In this document: piece by piece, positions 1 to 7,685 of the stretch
How the letters are laid out: each line of letters begins with the position of its first letter
How positions within the stretch are numbered: position 1 is the stretch's first letter
Source of the DNA: Desulfosudis oleivorans
GTDB lineage: Bacteria; Desulfobacterota; Desulfobacteria; Desulfobacterales; SURF-7
Length of the DNA stretch: 64,000 nucleotides
Direction: 5' to 3'
NCBI GenBank assembly: GCA_020723325.1
Contig: DYJD01000002.1
Span: forward strand, 1-64,000
The notes under the pieces: model-generated
The model's input: the letters and a program-made list of their open reading frames with translations, nothing else
Database searches by the model: none
Told to the model about the DNA's origin: nothing
Program-made: the position numbers and the translations under genes

Positions 1-1
1 G

Positions 2-64
2 ATCATGGCACGGATTTTTGAGCCTGTGAAGATGGGGTTATTTGAGCGCTTACCAGTGTTCTAA
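2..64 (+). CDS. C-terminal tail of an upstream cassette ORF (partial)
   Basis: An open frame enters from the left edge and stops with TAA at 62-64, nine bases before an attC site. Only about 20 residues are visible, ending KMGLFERLPVF. The position, a stop codon just ahead of an attC on the same strand, is that expected for the gene of the preceding integron cassette. No family can be assigned from so short a tail. Confidence 0.4.
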   Translation: MMARIFEPVKMGLFERLPVF

Positions 65-72
65 CAACCAAG

Positions 73-145
73 GCCCAACATTTGCTTTGAGAGGGACTTT
101 TGCTACGCTGCCGCTCCGCAAAAGCCCCTCAAGCATACGTTCGGC
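73..145 (+). repeat. attC recombination site 1 (integron)
   Basis: R'' box GCCCAAC (73-79) pairs with R' box GTTCGGC (139-145). Between them an imperfect palindrome runs from TTTGCTTTGAGAGGGACTTT to GCAAAAGCCCCTCAAGC, with unpaired bases on one arm, as integron integrases require. The apex, TACGCTGCCGCTCC, resembles that of attC site 3 (TACGCTCCGCTCC). Length is 73 bp. The cassette gene follows 11 bases after the R' box. Confidence 0.85.
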
Positions 146-156
146 GGAAGAAGATC

Positions 157-483
157 ATGGGACTGGATGCGACAATTTACCTTGATGCTGAATGTGATCA
201 GCAATTGACATCCATCAGAATTGGCAATGCCTGCATGGTGGGCCATCTATATGAAGTGGTCGAGCAGGTTGCACCACAATCTACCGTGCTCCTGGGCAAG
301 GTCCTTTACAGTGGTATACATTGCGGTGACGCGCTTTCTCTTGCCGACATAAGAACTGTGCTCAAGGAACTTTCAGAATTGAAGCAGCAGTCTGAATTGG
401 ACCGAGACCTTGAGGAATTCGTTAAAGTATTTGGTCGCCTCTGCGAAACAGCAATTGAAATAGGCAGACCCATAACATTTTAA
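157..483 (+). CDS. Integron cassette protein, unknown function (108 aa)
   Basis: I do not recognise this protein. The ATG at 157 (MGLDATIYLDAECDQ) is preferred over the longer frame from 100, because the latter would be translated out of the attC palindrome. The product is a small soluble acidic protein without signal peptide or membrane segment; two cysteines are scattered (CDQQ, CMVG). It opens like small proteins of the 'MGLDATIYL' kind often called hypothetical in cassette arrays. It lies between attC 1 and the short attC-like site at 486-532, so it should depend on an upstream array promoter or a weak one of its own. Confidence 0.7.
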   Translation: MGLDATIYLDAECDQQLTSIRIGNACMVGHLYEVVEQVAPQSTVLLGKVLYSGIHCGDALSLADIRTVLKELSELKQQSELDRDLEEFVKVFGRLCETAIEIGRPITF

Positions 484-485
484 AC

Positions 486-532
486 ACCGAACAACCGCTT
501 CCGCCAGGGGATTGCAAAAGCGCACGTTACAG
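486..532 (+). repeat. Short degenerate attC-like site 2
   Basis: R''-like ACCGAAC (486-492) differs by one base from GCCGAAC, the exact complement of the start of this cassette (GTTCGGC at 139). The R'-like box is GTTACAG (526-532). Arms CGCTTCCGC and GCAAAAGCG pair imperfectly around the centre. At 47 bp it is shorter than usual attC sites, so it may be degenerate or a deletion product. Its place between two ORFs supports the call. Confidence 0.5.
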
Positions 533-539
533 GAATACT

Positions 540-779
540 ATGGCGACATTTGAACATCTCGATTTGTTATTAGGGCAAGCCCTTGAATGTATGGAGGAAG
601 CCGCGAACGAAATCAGAGCGCTTTCGCTTTTAAAGCAAAAGGAAATGATCAAACATATAGGCCGATCAATTGTTGAGTTATGGGAAGTCCGCGATGTAAT
701 TTACGAGATAAAACCTGACATAAAAAGGGACTTCGCAAATGAGTTTTCAAATGACAAACAGCGATTTGAATGTCACTAG
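540..779 (+). CDS. Integron cassette protein, unknown function (79 aa)
   Basis: A small, probably all-helical protein (MATFEHLDLLLGQALECMEE...) rich in Glu, Lys and Leu, with no signal peptide or membrane helix. I do not recognise a family. Its ATG lies 7 bases after the putative attC R' box at 526-532, the compact spacing normal for cassette genes. No clear attC was found behind it, so the right end of this cassette is undefined. Confidence 0.6.
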   Translation: MATFEHLDLLLGQALECMEEAANEIRALSLLKQKEMIKHIGRSIVELWEVRDVIYEIKPDIKRDFANEFSNDKQRFECH

Positions 780-903
780 CAACCTGAAAATGTATAAATA
801 CCGCCAATTTCAAAATGTAATGTTTTCTTTAAAAAAATATTTATAAAATGTTTCTTTCTTCCTCATTTTATTTATCCATTCTTCCATTTAGGGAGGTTAC
901 AGC

Positions 904-1158
904 ATTAATCAAGACCGAAGTATTCACTGGATTTTTCGGCATTTTCATTTCGGCAGTTTTGATACAATTTCACGCAAGCGGTCACAATTTGAAGATTTAA
1001 ACGCTATTCAAAGGAAGGCGGCTGAAGCTGAAAAATGCGGCGACCATGGTCTGGCGATAAGTTTTTATAAAGAGCTATTGTCAAAGTCCCAATATGGCTT
1101 TTTTCAGCTCCTTGCAGAAGCTGGACTCTATCGATCTGTGGCCCAAAGAAATGGATAG
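904..1158 (+). CDS. Possible small protein with ATT start (84 aa)
   Basis: There is no ATG, GTG or TTG near the front of this open frame. An ATT codon at 904 stands 7 bases after a strong Shine-Dalgarno sequence (GGGAGG, 891-896), and the frame then stays open to TAG at 1156. The product has a basic aromatic N-terminus (HWIFRHFHFGSF) and a helical C-terminal half (AEAEKCGDHGLAISFYKELL) like a single TPR hairpin. It could be a real gene with a rare start codon, or a remnant whose normal start is lost. Confidence 0.35.
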   Translation: MNQDRSIHWIFRHFHFGSFDTISRKRSQFEDLNAIQRKAAEAEKCGDHGLAISFYKELLSKSQYGFFQLLAEAGLYRSVAQRNG

Positions 1159-1159
1159 G

Positions 1160-1486
1160 AAAACTTAACCGGGTAAGGGCGGGTCTCTCTCCCGCCCTCC
1201 CAACTGAAAAATAGCATTTTCAAGATTAGAAATCGGGCTGGATTAACGGATTGACACCAGCATCGCCAGACTGGTAAAAGTGCACAATGGCAGAAGCAAT
1301 GTGCACCATTTTTAAGGGGTTGGGTCTGGGTGCACTATGGCAAGCTGTGCTCACCTTAGCGGTGTTCATTTTCAGCCCTTCAAATTAGGATTTTTCTACG
1401 TTTTTATCAGAAACCGGTAGAAAAGAAATTTTGTCGGCTATTCGAGCCAGCTCGATAATAATATATGTTATACAATTTGCAAAAAG
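1160..1486. other. Intergenic stretch inside the cassette array
   Basis: No gene was found here. It holds a GC-rich hairpin (AGGGCGGG / CCCGCCCT around 1176-1198) and two imperfect GTGCAC.ATGG motifs (about 1273 and 1330). At its right end is GTTATAC (1467-1473), an exact complement of the R'' box GTATAAC of attC 3 at 1954. That marks 1468 as the left end of the next cassette, although no attC palindrome can be seen directly upstream. Confidence 0.5.
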
Positions 1487-1945
1487 ATGCTTAAACACTT
1501 AATAAAAATAATAAATGATTTAAAATTAGACATGTCGGAGTATGGTGATTTTGATGTTGTAGCATCATATTTCAGAATATTTGATGATTCAAAGAATGAA
1601 TATAAAAAAATTGATACCCCAGAAGATGATGAAACATTTGAAAAATCAGAGAAAATTGATTCTCCTATATACGAGATTTATAAAGATAAAGATGACCCAG
1701 AAATATGCTTAATTACAAAATATTTACCCGAGGATGAGGATTTCCGCAAAAAACCTTTAACCTACTACTCTTTTTATAATCAGCTTATAGAGTTTCCAAA
1801 GAAATATAAGAGATTTGAAGTAGTCACTTCTGCTTGGATGCACCTTGACGATCAATATACTGGAAGACGTGATATTCCAGTTAGAGCTGTATTAGTTGAT
1901 GAAGAGTTAAAAAGAATTTGTATGGTTGAAGTAGCATCAGATTAA
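1487..1945 (+). CDS. Integron cassette protein, unknown function (152 aa)
   Basis: An unrecognised acidic protein rich in Asp, Glu, Lys and Tyr, with neither signal peptide nor membrane helix. The gene is very AT-rich compared with the chromosomal genes from 3.3 kb on, a sign of foreign origin. The start is 13 bases after the cassette boundary box GTTATAC. TAA at 1943-1945 is followed 8 bases later by attC 3. Possible uses (antitoxin, phage defence, surface adaptation) are guesses; nothing in the sequence decides among them. Confidence 0.75.
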   Translation: MLKHLIKIINDLKLDMSEYGDFDVVASYFRIFDDSKNEYKKIDTPEDDETFEKSEKIDSPIYEIYKDKDDPEICLITKYLPEDEDFRKKPLTYYSFYNQLIEFPKKYKRFEVVTSAWMHLDDQYTGRRDIPVRAVLVDEELKRICMVEVASD

Positions 1946-1953
1946 TATTTTTT

Positions 1954-2026
1954 GTATAACCTCAAGCTTTACGCGGACTTGTGTTACGCTCCGCTCCTCA
2001 CACGCCGGTAAGCATGGTCGTTATGT
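1954..2026 (+). repeat. attC recombination site 3
   Basis: R'' box GTATAAC (1954-1960) and R' box GTTATGT (2020-2026). The arms AAGCTTTACGCGG and CCGGTAAGCAT pair with single extrahelical bases. The apex TACGCTCCGCTCC almost equals that of attC 1, and the length is the same (73 bp). GTATAAC exactly complements GTTATAC at 1467, so the cassette runs from 1468 to 2020. Confidence 0.85.
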
Positions 2027-2055
2027 TTTCTATAGAACTTTAATATTAAGGTAAA

Positions 2056-2427
2056 ATGAATTCAGTCGATGAAGAAATAGTATCAAAAGTTGAATGTCAG
2101 CTTAAGAATAAGGGTAAAAAGAACATTCGTATTGCGATAGCTTTATTTGTTGTCGCTTTGATTATACAAATTATACTACTTCAAGTTACTAATTTGAATC
2201 TATATGATGATTGGAAGCTTTTCGCTAAATTGATGTTTCCAGGGCTATTTTTTCTGGGGATTGGATTAAGACAATTTTATTTTAAACATGGAATGGATAT
2301 ACGTGAGACAAAGGTCCAAATGTATGGCCTTGAAGAGCCTGAGAAATTCTGGCATTGTCCAAAATGTAAAAAAGAAAATCCAAACTTAACGTTTGATTGT
2401 CATTCTTGCGGCTATTCCTTGAAATGA
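2056..2427 (+). CDS. Cassette-encoded membrane protein with zinc ribbon (123 aa)
   Basis: Residues about 25-45 (IRIAIALFVVALIIQIILLQ) and 58-76 (LFAKLMFPGLFFLGIGLRQF) form two hydrophobic segments, probably a transmembrane hairpin. The C-terminus carries a CPKC...CHSCGY four-cysteine zinc-ribbon motif, likely cytoplasmic. This layout (basic N-terminus, two TM helices, terminal zinc ribbon) occurs in small uncharacterised bacterial proteins. The gene is AT-rich and sits between attC 3 and attC 4 as the last recognisable cassette. No function is assigned. Confidence 0.75.
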   Translation: MNSVDEEIVSKVECQLKNKGKKNIRIAIALFVVALIIQIILLQVTNLNLYDDWKLFAKLMFPGLFFLGIGLRQFYFKHGMDIRETKVQMYGLEEPEKFWHCPKCKKENPNLTFDCHSCGYSLK

Positions 2428-2448
2428 AATTTAAAACATATAAGGGAA

Positions 2449-2575
2449 ACATAACCAAAAAAATGTGCTGACATGAAGGGTCGTGCCACTTTGCACAGTT
2501 TTTCATGATTGTATTTTTTTTATTTTCTAAGAAATATCCAGCTACCCTTCATGTCAGCACATTTTAACGTTCAAT
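2449..2575 (+). repeat. attC recombination site 4 (127 bp, long perfect arms)
   Basis: R'' box ACATAAC (2449-2455) exactly complements the start of its cassette, GTTATGT at 2020. The right-hand box is GTTCAAT (2569-2575). Arms of 22 bases at 2460-2481 and 2544-2565 pair without mismatch around a 62-base loop. The length is close to that of Vibrio cholerae VCR elements. Perfect arms are unusual for attC, whose strand choice depends on unpaired bases. Confidence 0.65.
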
Positions 2576-3097
2576 GTGCCGGAATACCAGAAATTCGGGT
2601 CAATAGCCAAGTGCAACACTACGGCTATCATTCTGCCACTCAGAGCCACGGCCCAAAAGTGCATAATGGTATTTTCATTCTGCACCGTTACCTTGTAACG
2701 GCATGAATCCATCAGTTGGTGATCAGGAACCCGGTCACTATAGAAGGGGCGGCCGAGTTTTTCATTTGACACATCAAGATAAGAAACTGTATAGCCGAAT
2801 CCCCTACTTAAAGCCGGACACCCCCCACGTCCGGCACCATGTAACCCGGTCAGCAATGACCGGGTTTTTTGCATTTCCGGAAACGATATTGACACTGTGG
2901 CCTGAGCCTGGGGCCATGCTGGATATCCTGTGCCACCTTCCTACGGAATGGATCATACGCTTGTGGTCGGTCTTGTGGATCAGTTACGGGATACCGACAC
3001 CGGGGCCGGTCGGAATCAGGACGGCGGATTCAGGTTTCATCAGGGGGCGGAATGCCCTTTTATCTGTGAAGGTTGGAAATACGGTTGGAAAAAATTA
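2576..3097. other. Non-coding stretch between cassette array and tRNA-Asn
   Basis: Open frames on both strands here show no protein-like character and overlap strong hairpins, so I call no gene. Visible are a hairpin at 2686-2702 (CCGTTAC / GTAACGG), GCCGGAC / GTCCGGC at 2813-2835, and the terminator at 2843-2870. Base composition returns toward the chromosomal mean from about 2700. It may be decayed sequence at an island boundary. Confidence 0.5.
2843..2870 (+). terminator. Rho-independent terminator
   Basis: AACCCGGTCA (2843-2852), loop GCAA, TGACCGGGTT (2857-2866), then a T run. The ten-base stem is perfect. It would end transcription leaving the cassette array rightwards. Confidence 0.7.
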
Positions 3098-3129
3098 AAG
3101 GCCTTAGAGTGTGCTTTCTCTAAGGCCTT
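3098..3129 (-). terminator. Terminator downstream of tRNA-Asn
   Basis: A perfect 12-base stem AAGGCCTTAGAG / CTCTAAGGCCTT lies 8 bases beyond the 3' end of the tRNA gene. On the minus strand it is followed by TTTAATTTTTT. On the plus strand a weaker T run follows, so it may work in both directions. Confidence 0.8.
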
Positions 3130-3137
3130 GTTATTTT

Positions 3138-3213
3138 TGGCTCCCCAGCACGGACTCGAACCGCGGACACGGTGGTTAACAGCCACCTGCTCTGCCGACT
3201 GAGCTACTGGGGA
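3138..3213 (-). tRNA. tRNA-Asn (GTT)
   Basis: Read on the minus strand, the acceptor stem is TCCCCAG / CTGGGGA with discriminator G and an encoded CCA. The D arm begins AGCTCAGTCGGCAGAGC, the anticodon loop is CTGTTAA (anticodon GTT), and the T arm contains GGTTCGAGTCC. Total length with CCA is 76 bases. The 3' end faces the cassette array. The next minus-strand gene upstream is aspS. Confidence 0.95.
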
Positions 3214-3317
3214 TCAGATGACAGGTGATCTAAATAGTCGATAATCGTTGCAGTGTCAAGGGAAAACCTTTGTTTTTTTCAGCAAGTTTTTTGATCCATA
3301 AGCGCCTGAATATTCAT

Positions 3318-5102
3318 TCAGTTATCCTTGACCACGCGCAGGGCCAGTTCCAGCAATTGTTCCCGGCCGGCTTCCGAGGGCGCATCCGTGAGCAGGCAGG
3401 CGGCCCGCTGGGTTTTGGGAAAGGCGATGACGTCCCGGATGGAGGTCTGGCCGCACAGGAGCATCACCAGCCGGTCAAAACCAAAGGCCAGGCCGCCGTG
3501 GGGGGGAGCCCCGGAATCCAGGGCCGACAGCAGGAAGCCGAATTTCTTCTCATAGTCGGCTTTTTCCATGCCCAGGGCCTTGAGTACGCGCTCCTGCAGG
3601 TCACGCTGGTGGATGCGGATGCTGCCGCCGCCGATTTCAGAGCCGTTGAGCACCAGGTCATAGGCCCGGGAATAGACCGCCAGGGGATCGCTTTCCAGCT
3701 TGTCATAATCTTCCTCCAGGGGCGCGGTAAAGGGATGGTGCAGGGCCTGGTAGCGCTTTTCGGTTTCATCATATTCGAACATGGGGAAGCGGGTCACCCA
3801 CACAAAGCGGAATTCCTTTTTGTCGATTAAGCCCAGCTTTTCCGCCAGGTGATTGCGCAGATGACCCAGGGCCTCGTTGGTGATCTTGGCCTGGTCAGCC
3901 ACGAACAGCACCAGGTCGCCTATTTCCATCTGGATACGTTCGGTGAGGGCCGCTTTTTCCTCTGGGCTGAAAAATTTGGCAATGGGGGATTGCCAGCCGT
4001 CTTCCCGGACCTTGATCCAGGCCAGACCCTTGGCGCGATAGATGGCGGCAAAGGCCGTGAGGTCGTCGATTTCCTTGCGGGACAATTCAACGCAGCCCTT
4101 GGCGTTCAGGGCTTTGACAATGCCGCCCTTGGCCACCACATCAGCGAAAACCTTGAACCCGGAACCGGCCACGATATCGGAAATGTTTTTCAGTTCCAGG
4201 CCGAAACGCAGGTCCGGCTTGTCCAGGCCGTAGCGGTCCATGGCCTCGTCATAGGATAAGCGTTGGAAAGGCAGCTTAAGATCCATGCCCAGGGTTTCTT
4301 TGAAAACCGCGGCCACCAGGCCTTCGGAAAGGCCCATGACGTCTTCCTCGCCCACAAAGGACATTTCCATATCGATCTGGGTGAATTCCGGCTGGCGGTC
4401 GGCCCGCAGGTCCTCGTCCCTAAAGCAGCGGACAATCTGATAATAGCGGTCGAAACAGGCCATCATCAGCAATTGCTTGAACAACTGGGGGGACTGGGGC
4501 AGGGCGTAAAACTGGCCGCGGTTGACCCGGGAAGGCACGAGATAATCCCGGGCACCTTCCGGCGTGCTGCGGGTGAGCACCGGGGTCTCGATATCGAGAA
4601 AACCGTTGTCGTTCAAGTACCGGCGCACTGTGGCCGCCACCTGGTGGCGGGTGATGAGGTTTTTCTGCAACTGGGGCCGCCGCAAGTCCACATGACGGTG
4701 CTGTAGCCGGATATTCTCGTTCACATCCACCGAGTCTTCGATGAGAAAAGGCGGGGTCTGGGCCTTGTTCAGGATGCGCAATTCTGAAACCAACACCTCG
4801 ATTTCACCGGTTTCCAAATTGGGATTGATCATCCCGGCCGGGCGGGCATAAACCCGGCCTTGAATGCCGATGACATATTCACTGCGCAGGTCATGGGCCT
4901 TGGCATGGGCCGCGGGCTCGATTTCCGGGTTGAAGACCACCTGGGTGATGCCGTTGCGATCCCGCAGGTCGATGAAAATCACGCCGCCATGGTCCCTGCG
5001 GCGTTGAACCCAGCCCATGAGGACGACTTCGCTGTCAATATGCGCACTTCGCAGGTCGTTGCAATGATGCGTGCGCCGCATGCTTCCCAATTTATCCGTC
5101 AA
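3318..5102 (-). CDS. aspS: Aspartyl-tRNA synthetase
   Basis: Class II synthetase charging tRNA-Asp, of normal bacterial length (594 aa). The N-terminal OB fold carries [11 protein letters not shown] (about 30-40). Motif 2 ([14 protein letters not shown]) lies at 227-240 and motif 3 (GFDRLVML) at 541-548, with the bacterial GAD insert between. The start is TTG at 5102, chosen because AGGAG precedes it at good distance; an ATG seven codons further in lacks such a site. The His after RRD is typical of non-discriminating enzymes that also charge tRNA-Asn. The gene follows hisS by 39 bases and is probably cotranscribed with it. Confidence 0.97.
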   Translation of the reverse strand: MTDKLGSMRRTHHCNDLRSAHIDSEVVLMGWVQRRRDHGGVIFIDLRDRNGITQVVFNPEIEPAAHAKAHDLRSEYVIGIQGRVYARPAGMINPNLETGEIEVLVSELRILNKAQTPPFLIEDSVDVNENIRLQHRHVDLRRPQLQKNLITRHQVAATVRRYLNDNGFLDIETPVLTRSTPEGARDYLVPSRVNRGQFYALPQSPQLFKQLLMMACFDRYYQIVRCFRDEDLRADRQPEFTQIDMEMSFVGEEDVMGLSEGLVAAVFKETLGMDLKLPFQRLSYDEAMDRYGLDKPDLRFGLELKNISDIVAGSGFKVFADVVAKGGIVKALNAKGCVELSRKEIDDLTAFAAIYRAKGLAWIKVREDGWQSPIAKFFSPEEKAALTERIQMEIGDLVLFVADQAKITNEALGHLRNHLAEKLGLIDKKEFRFVWVTRFPMFEYDETEKRYQALHHPFTAPLEEDYDKLESDPLAVYSRAYDLVLNGSEIGGGSIRIHQRDLQERVLKALGMEKADYEKKFGFLLSALDSGAPPHGGLAFGFDRLVMLLCGQTSIRDVIAFPKTQRAACLLTDAPSEAGREQLLELALRVVKDN

Positions 5103-5141
5103 TGCTTTTCTCCTTTATTCTGATGATGATCCGCCGCGGGT

Positions 5142-6416
5142 TTACTCCCTTGGGGCTGATTTTGCTTTGATTATTTCTTGAATCGCGGTCACCACGTTTG
5201 ATAACTCAATTTCCTGCTGGGCCTTGGTGGTCATATCCCGCAGCATGGCCTTGCCTGCGGCGAGTTCGTTTTCCCCCAGGATGATGACATAGGTCGCCCC
5301 CAGGCGGTCGGCCCGCTTCATCAGGCCTTTTAGATTTTTACCGGTCAGATCCAGCTCGGTGCGGATGCCGCACAAACTCAGCTCGGCGGTCCAGGGATAG
5401 GCCTTAGCCATGGCTTGGTCCCCCAGGGCCGCCACAAACAGCACGGGCGGTTTCTGAAAATCAGCGGCTTTCAATGGGGTGATTTCCACCAGGCGGTCAA
5501 AGCCCACGGCAAAACCGATGCCGGGCTGGGGCGGCCCGCCGAGCATTTCCACCAGACCGTTGTAACGACCGCCGCCGGCCACCGCATTTTGGGCACCCAG
5601 GGCCCCGGCCAGGATTTCAAAGGTGGTGCGGTTGTAATAATCCAGACCGCGCACCAGACGTTTGTCGATTTTAAAAGCGACTTGTTGATCACCAAGAGCT
5701 GTCTGCACGGTTTCAAAATGAACGCGGCATTCCCCGCATAGGTAGTCCGTGATGGCCGGCGCATCCGCAACCGCCTCCCGGCAGGCCGGCACCTTGCAAT
5801 CCAGGACCCGCAAGGGATTGCGTGTGCTGCGGCGCCGGCAGTTTTCACACAAATGCTCCTGCCGGCCGGACAGATAGGCGATTAAATTCTCGCGGAACAC
5901 CGGACGGCAGGCCGGGCAGCCCAGGGAATTCACATGCACGGCCACATCCCGCACCGCCAGTCTTTGAAAAAGGACGCTGGCAAGGAAAATGAGCTGGGCG
6001 TCGATCCAGGGCGAATCCAGGCCGAACACCTCGGCATTGATCTGGTAAAACTGCCGGTAGCGGCCCTTCTGGGGCCTTTCCCGCCGGAACATGGGGCCGA
6101 TGGTGAAAAGTTTCTGTACCGGGTCCACGGCATACAGTTTGTGTTGAATGTAGGCCCGCACAATGGAGGCCGTGGCTTCCGGCCGCAAGGTGATCAGGTC
6201 GCCGTCGCGATCCGGGAAAGTATACATTTCCTTTTCAACAATATCGGTTTCCTCGCCGATGCTGCGCTTGAACAATTCCGTACGCTCCATGACCGGCGGC
6301 CGGATTTCACTGAAACCAAAATCCTCGAAAAGTCCACGGGCGGTTGTCTCTATATGCTGCCAGAGAGCGGCCTCGGTGGGCAAAATGTCTTTAAAACCGC
6401 GAATAAGCTGAATCAT
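5142..6416 (-). CDS. hisS: Histidyl-tRNA synthetase
   Basis: Class II synthetase charging tRNA-His, 424 aa from this start. It shows RGFKDILP at the N-terminus, motif 2 RPEATASIVRAY near residue 80, the histidine signature GLDYYNRTTFE near 255, and motif 3 with GIGFAVGFDRL. A cysteine-rich middle (CPACR, CENC, CGEC) is common in this subfamily and may bind metal. ATG at 6416 is preceded by GGAG; an upstream in-frame GTG at 6431 has no better signal. It is the first gene of the hisS-aspS unit and diverges from panB. Confidence 0.96.
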   Translation of the reverse strand: MIQLIRGFKDILPTEAALWQHIETTARGLFEDFGFSEIRPPVMERTELFKRSIGEETDIVEKEMYTFPDRDGDLITLRPEATASIVRAYIQHKLYAVDPVQKLFTIGPMFRRERPQKGRYRQFYQINAEVFGLDSPWIDAQLIFLASVLFQRLAVRDVAVHVNSLGCPACRPVFRENLIAYLSGRQEHLCENCRRRSTRNPLRVLDCKVPACREAVADAPAITDYLCGECRVHFETVQTALGDQQVAFKIDKRLVRGLDYYNRTTFEILAGALGAQNAVAGGGRYNGLVEMLGGPPQPGIGFAVGFDRLVEITPLKAADFQKPPVLFVAALGDQAMAKAYPWTAELSLCGIRTELDLTGKNLKGLMKRADRLGATYVIILGENELAAGKAMLRDMTTKAQQEIELSNVVTAIQEIIKAKSAPRE

Positions 6417-6506
6417 TTTTCTCCAAACCACCTGTTTTCTTTGGTGTTGATATAAACGACGGATGTTAACTTACGCCGAGATGGAAAGTCAATATCAATG
6501 TTTTAC

Positions 6507-6535
6507 TTGACAGATCCGATTCGTGATTGTATTTT
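6507..6535 (+). promoter_or_regulatory. Sigma70-type promoter before panB
   Basis: TTGACA at 6507-6512, a 17-base spacer, then TATTTT at 6530-6535, 88 bases before the panB start codon. The -35 box is perfect and the -10 box matches four of six bases. Confidence 0.55.
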
Positions 6536-6622
6536 TATATGTAATAATAATTAGTTAAATCAAAACGCCGTCGCTTTCGGCCCAAGTCGTGCCATTGACA
6601 ATTTAATCCAAGGATTTGCGTC

Positions 6623-7414
6623 ATGCCCAATCCCATCACCGTGACCGAGCTGTATAAAATGAAACGCGGCCGGGAAAAAATCGTGGCCCTGACCGCCTAT
6701 GATTATCCCTTTGCCAAGATTCTGGACGAATCCGGAGTCCACATTGTGCTGGTGGGCGACTCCCTGGGGATGGTGGTTCAGGGCGGCACCAGCACCCTGC
6801 CGGTGACCATGGACGAAATGATTTATCACACCCGCATTACGGCCCGGGCCGTGCAGAACGCCCTGGTCATCGGCGACATGCCCTTTCTTTCCTACCAGAC
6901 CAGCGCTGAAGACGCCATTTACAATGCCGGCCGTTTTCTCAAGGAGGGCGGCGCCGCCGCGGTCAAGATCGAAGGCGGCGCCGGCGTCAGCCATCTGATC
7001 AAGGCCATCACCCAGGCTTCCATCCCGGTCCAGGCCCACATCGGACTCACCCCCCAGTCCATCCACCAGATGGGCGGCTTCAAGGTACAGCGGGATGAGG
7101 CCCGCCTGCTGGCCGATGCCCGGGAAGTGGAGGAGGCCGGGGCGTTTTCCGTGGTGCTGGAAGGCATTCCCGCGCCCATTGCCAAAAAAATCACTGAGAG
7201 CATTGCCATTCCCACCATCGGCATCGGCGCCGGTCCGGATTGCGACGGTCAGATTCTGGTACTGCACGACCTGCTGGGGCTGCATGACCGTCATCTTCCG
7301 CGCTTTGTGAAGCAATACGCCAAACTCGGCGAACAGGCCCGGGCAGCGGTCAAAGCCTATGCAGCGGAAGTGTGCGCCGGAAAATTTCCGGATGAAAAAC
7401 ATTGCTATTCCTAA
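6623..7414 (+). CDS. panB: 3-methyl-2-oxobutanoate hydroxymethyltransferase
   Basis: Catalyses transfer of a hydroxymethyl group from methylenetetrahydrofolate to ketoisovalerate, the first step to pantothenate and CoA. At 263 aa it has the normal length. Recognisable features are [17 protein letters not shown], the metal-binding [11 protein letters not shown], the DMPFLSYQ segment and [12 protein letters not shown]. It is a cytoplasmic (beta-alpha)8 barrel. Two short-spaced genes follow on the same strand, so it probably heads an operon; panC is not in the window. Confidence 0.97.
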   Translation: MPNPITVTELYKMKRGREKIVALTAYDYPFAKILDESGVHIVLVGDSLGMVVQGGTSTLPVTMDEMIYHTRITARAVQNALVIGDMPFLSYQTSAEDAIYNAGRFLKEGGAAAVKIEGGAGVSHLIKAITQASIPVQAHIGLTPQSIHQMGGFKVQRDEARLLADAREVEEAGAFSVVLEGIPAPIAKKITESIAIPTIGIGAGPDCDGQILVLHDLLGLHDRHLPRFVKQYAKLGEQARAAVKAYAAEVCAGKFPDEKHCYS

Positions 7415-7433
7415 AGGAGGATAACGATCCCGT

Positions 7434-7676
7434 ATGAGACGATTTTGCTGGATAGCCGTTTTTTTAATGGCCTTCGCTTTTTTCGGATGTTTCGGCAACC
7501 AGGCCCAAGAATGGTATGAGACCGCTGAATTGGAAGAAATCCAAAACAGCCATGATCATGCCCGTCAGCTTTATCAAAAGATACTGGATAAGTACCCGCA
7601 AAGCGAATACGCCCAAAAGGCCAAAGACCGCCTGGCCGCCATGGACAAGAAAAAAGCCCAGACCGGCGCTGGTTAG
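7434..7676 (+). CDS. Small putative lipoprotein (80 aa)
   Basis: Residues 1-19 form a signal peptide ending in the lipobox-like AFFGC, so Cys19 is a likely lipidation site. The remaining ~60 residues (YETAELEEIQNSHDHARQLY...KYPQSEYAQKAKDRL) look like one or two TPR helices similar to BamD/YbgF-type repeats. It lies 19 bases after panB and 9 bases before the DUF2520 gene, in an apparent operon. A strong AGGAGG is present but 12 bases from the ATG, longer than usual. Function unknown; probably an envelope scaffold. Confidence 0.7.
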   Translation: MRRFCWIAVFLMAFAFFGCFGNQAQEWYETAELEEIQNSHDHARQLYQKILDKYPQSEYAQKAKDRLAAMDKKKAQTGAG

Positions 7677-7685
7677 GGAGCATAT

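Noticed and set aside
896-902. GTTACAG as a further attC R' box
   Set aside because: No complementary R'' box or palindrome lies upstream, and CTGTAAC is not found downstream. It overlaps a good ribosome site instead.
1269-1340. GTGCAC...GTGCACCAT motifs as NtrC sites
   Set aside because: Half sites resemble the NtrC consensus (TGCAC...GGTGCA), but spacing and symmetry are wrong and no sigma54 promoter follows.
2554-3202. Overlapping open frames on both strands between the cassette array and tRNA-Asn
   Set aside because: They run through strong hairpins and a terminator, have no ribosome sites and no recognisable protein pattern.
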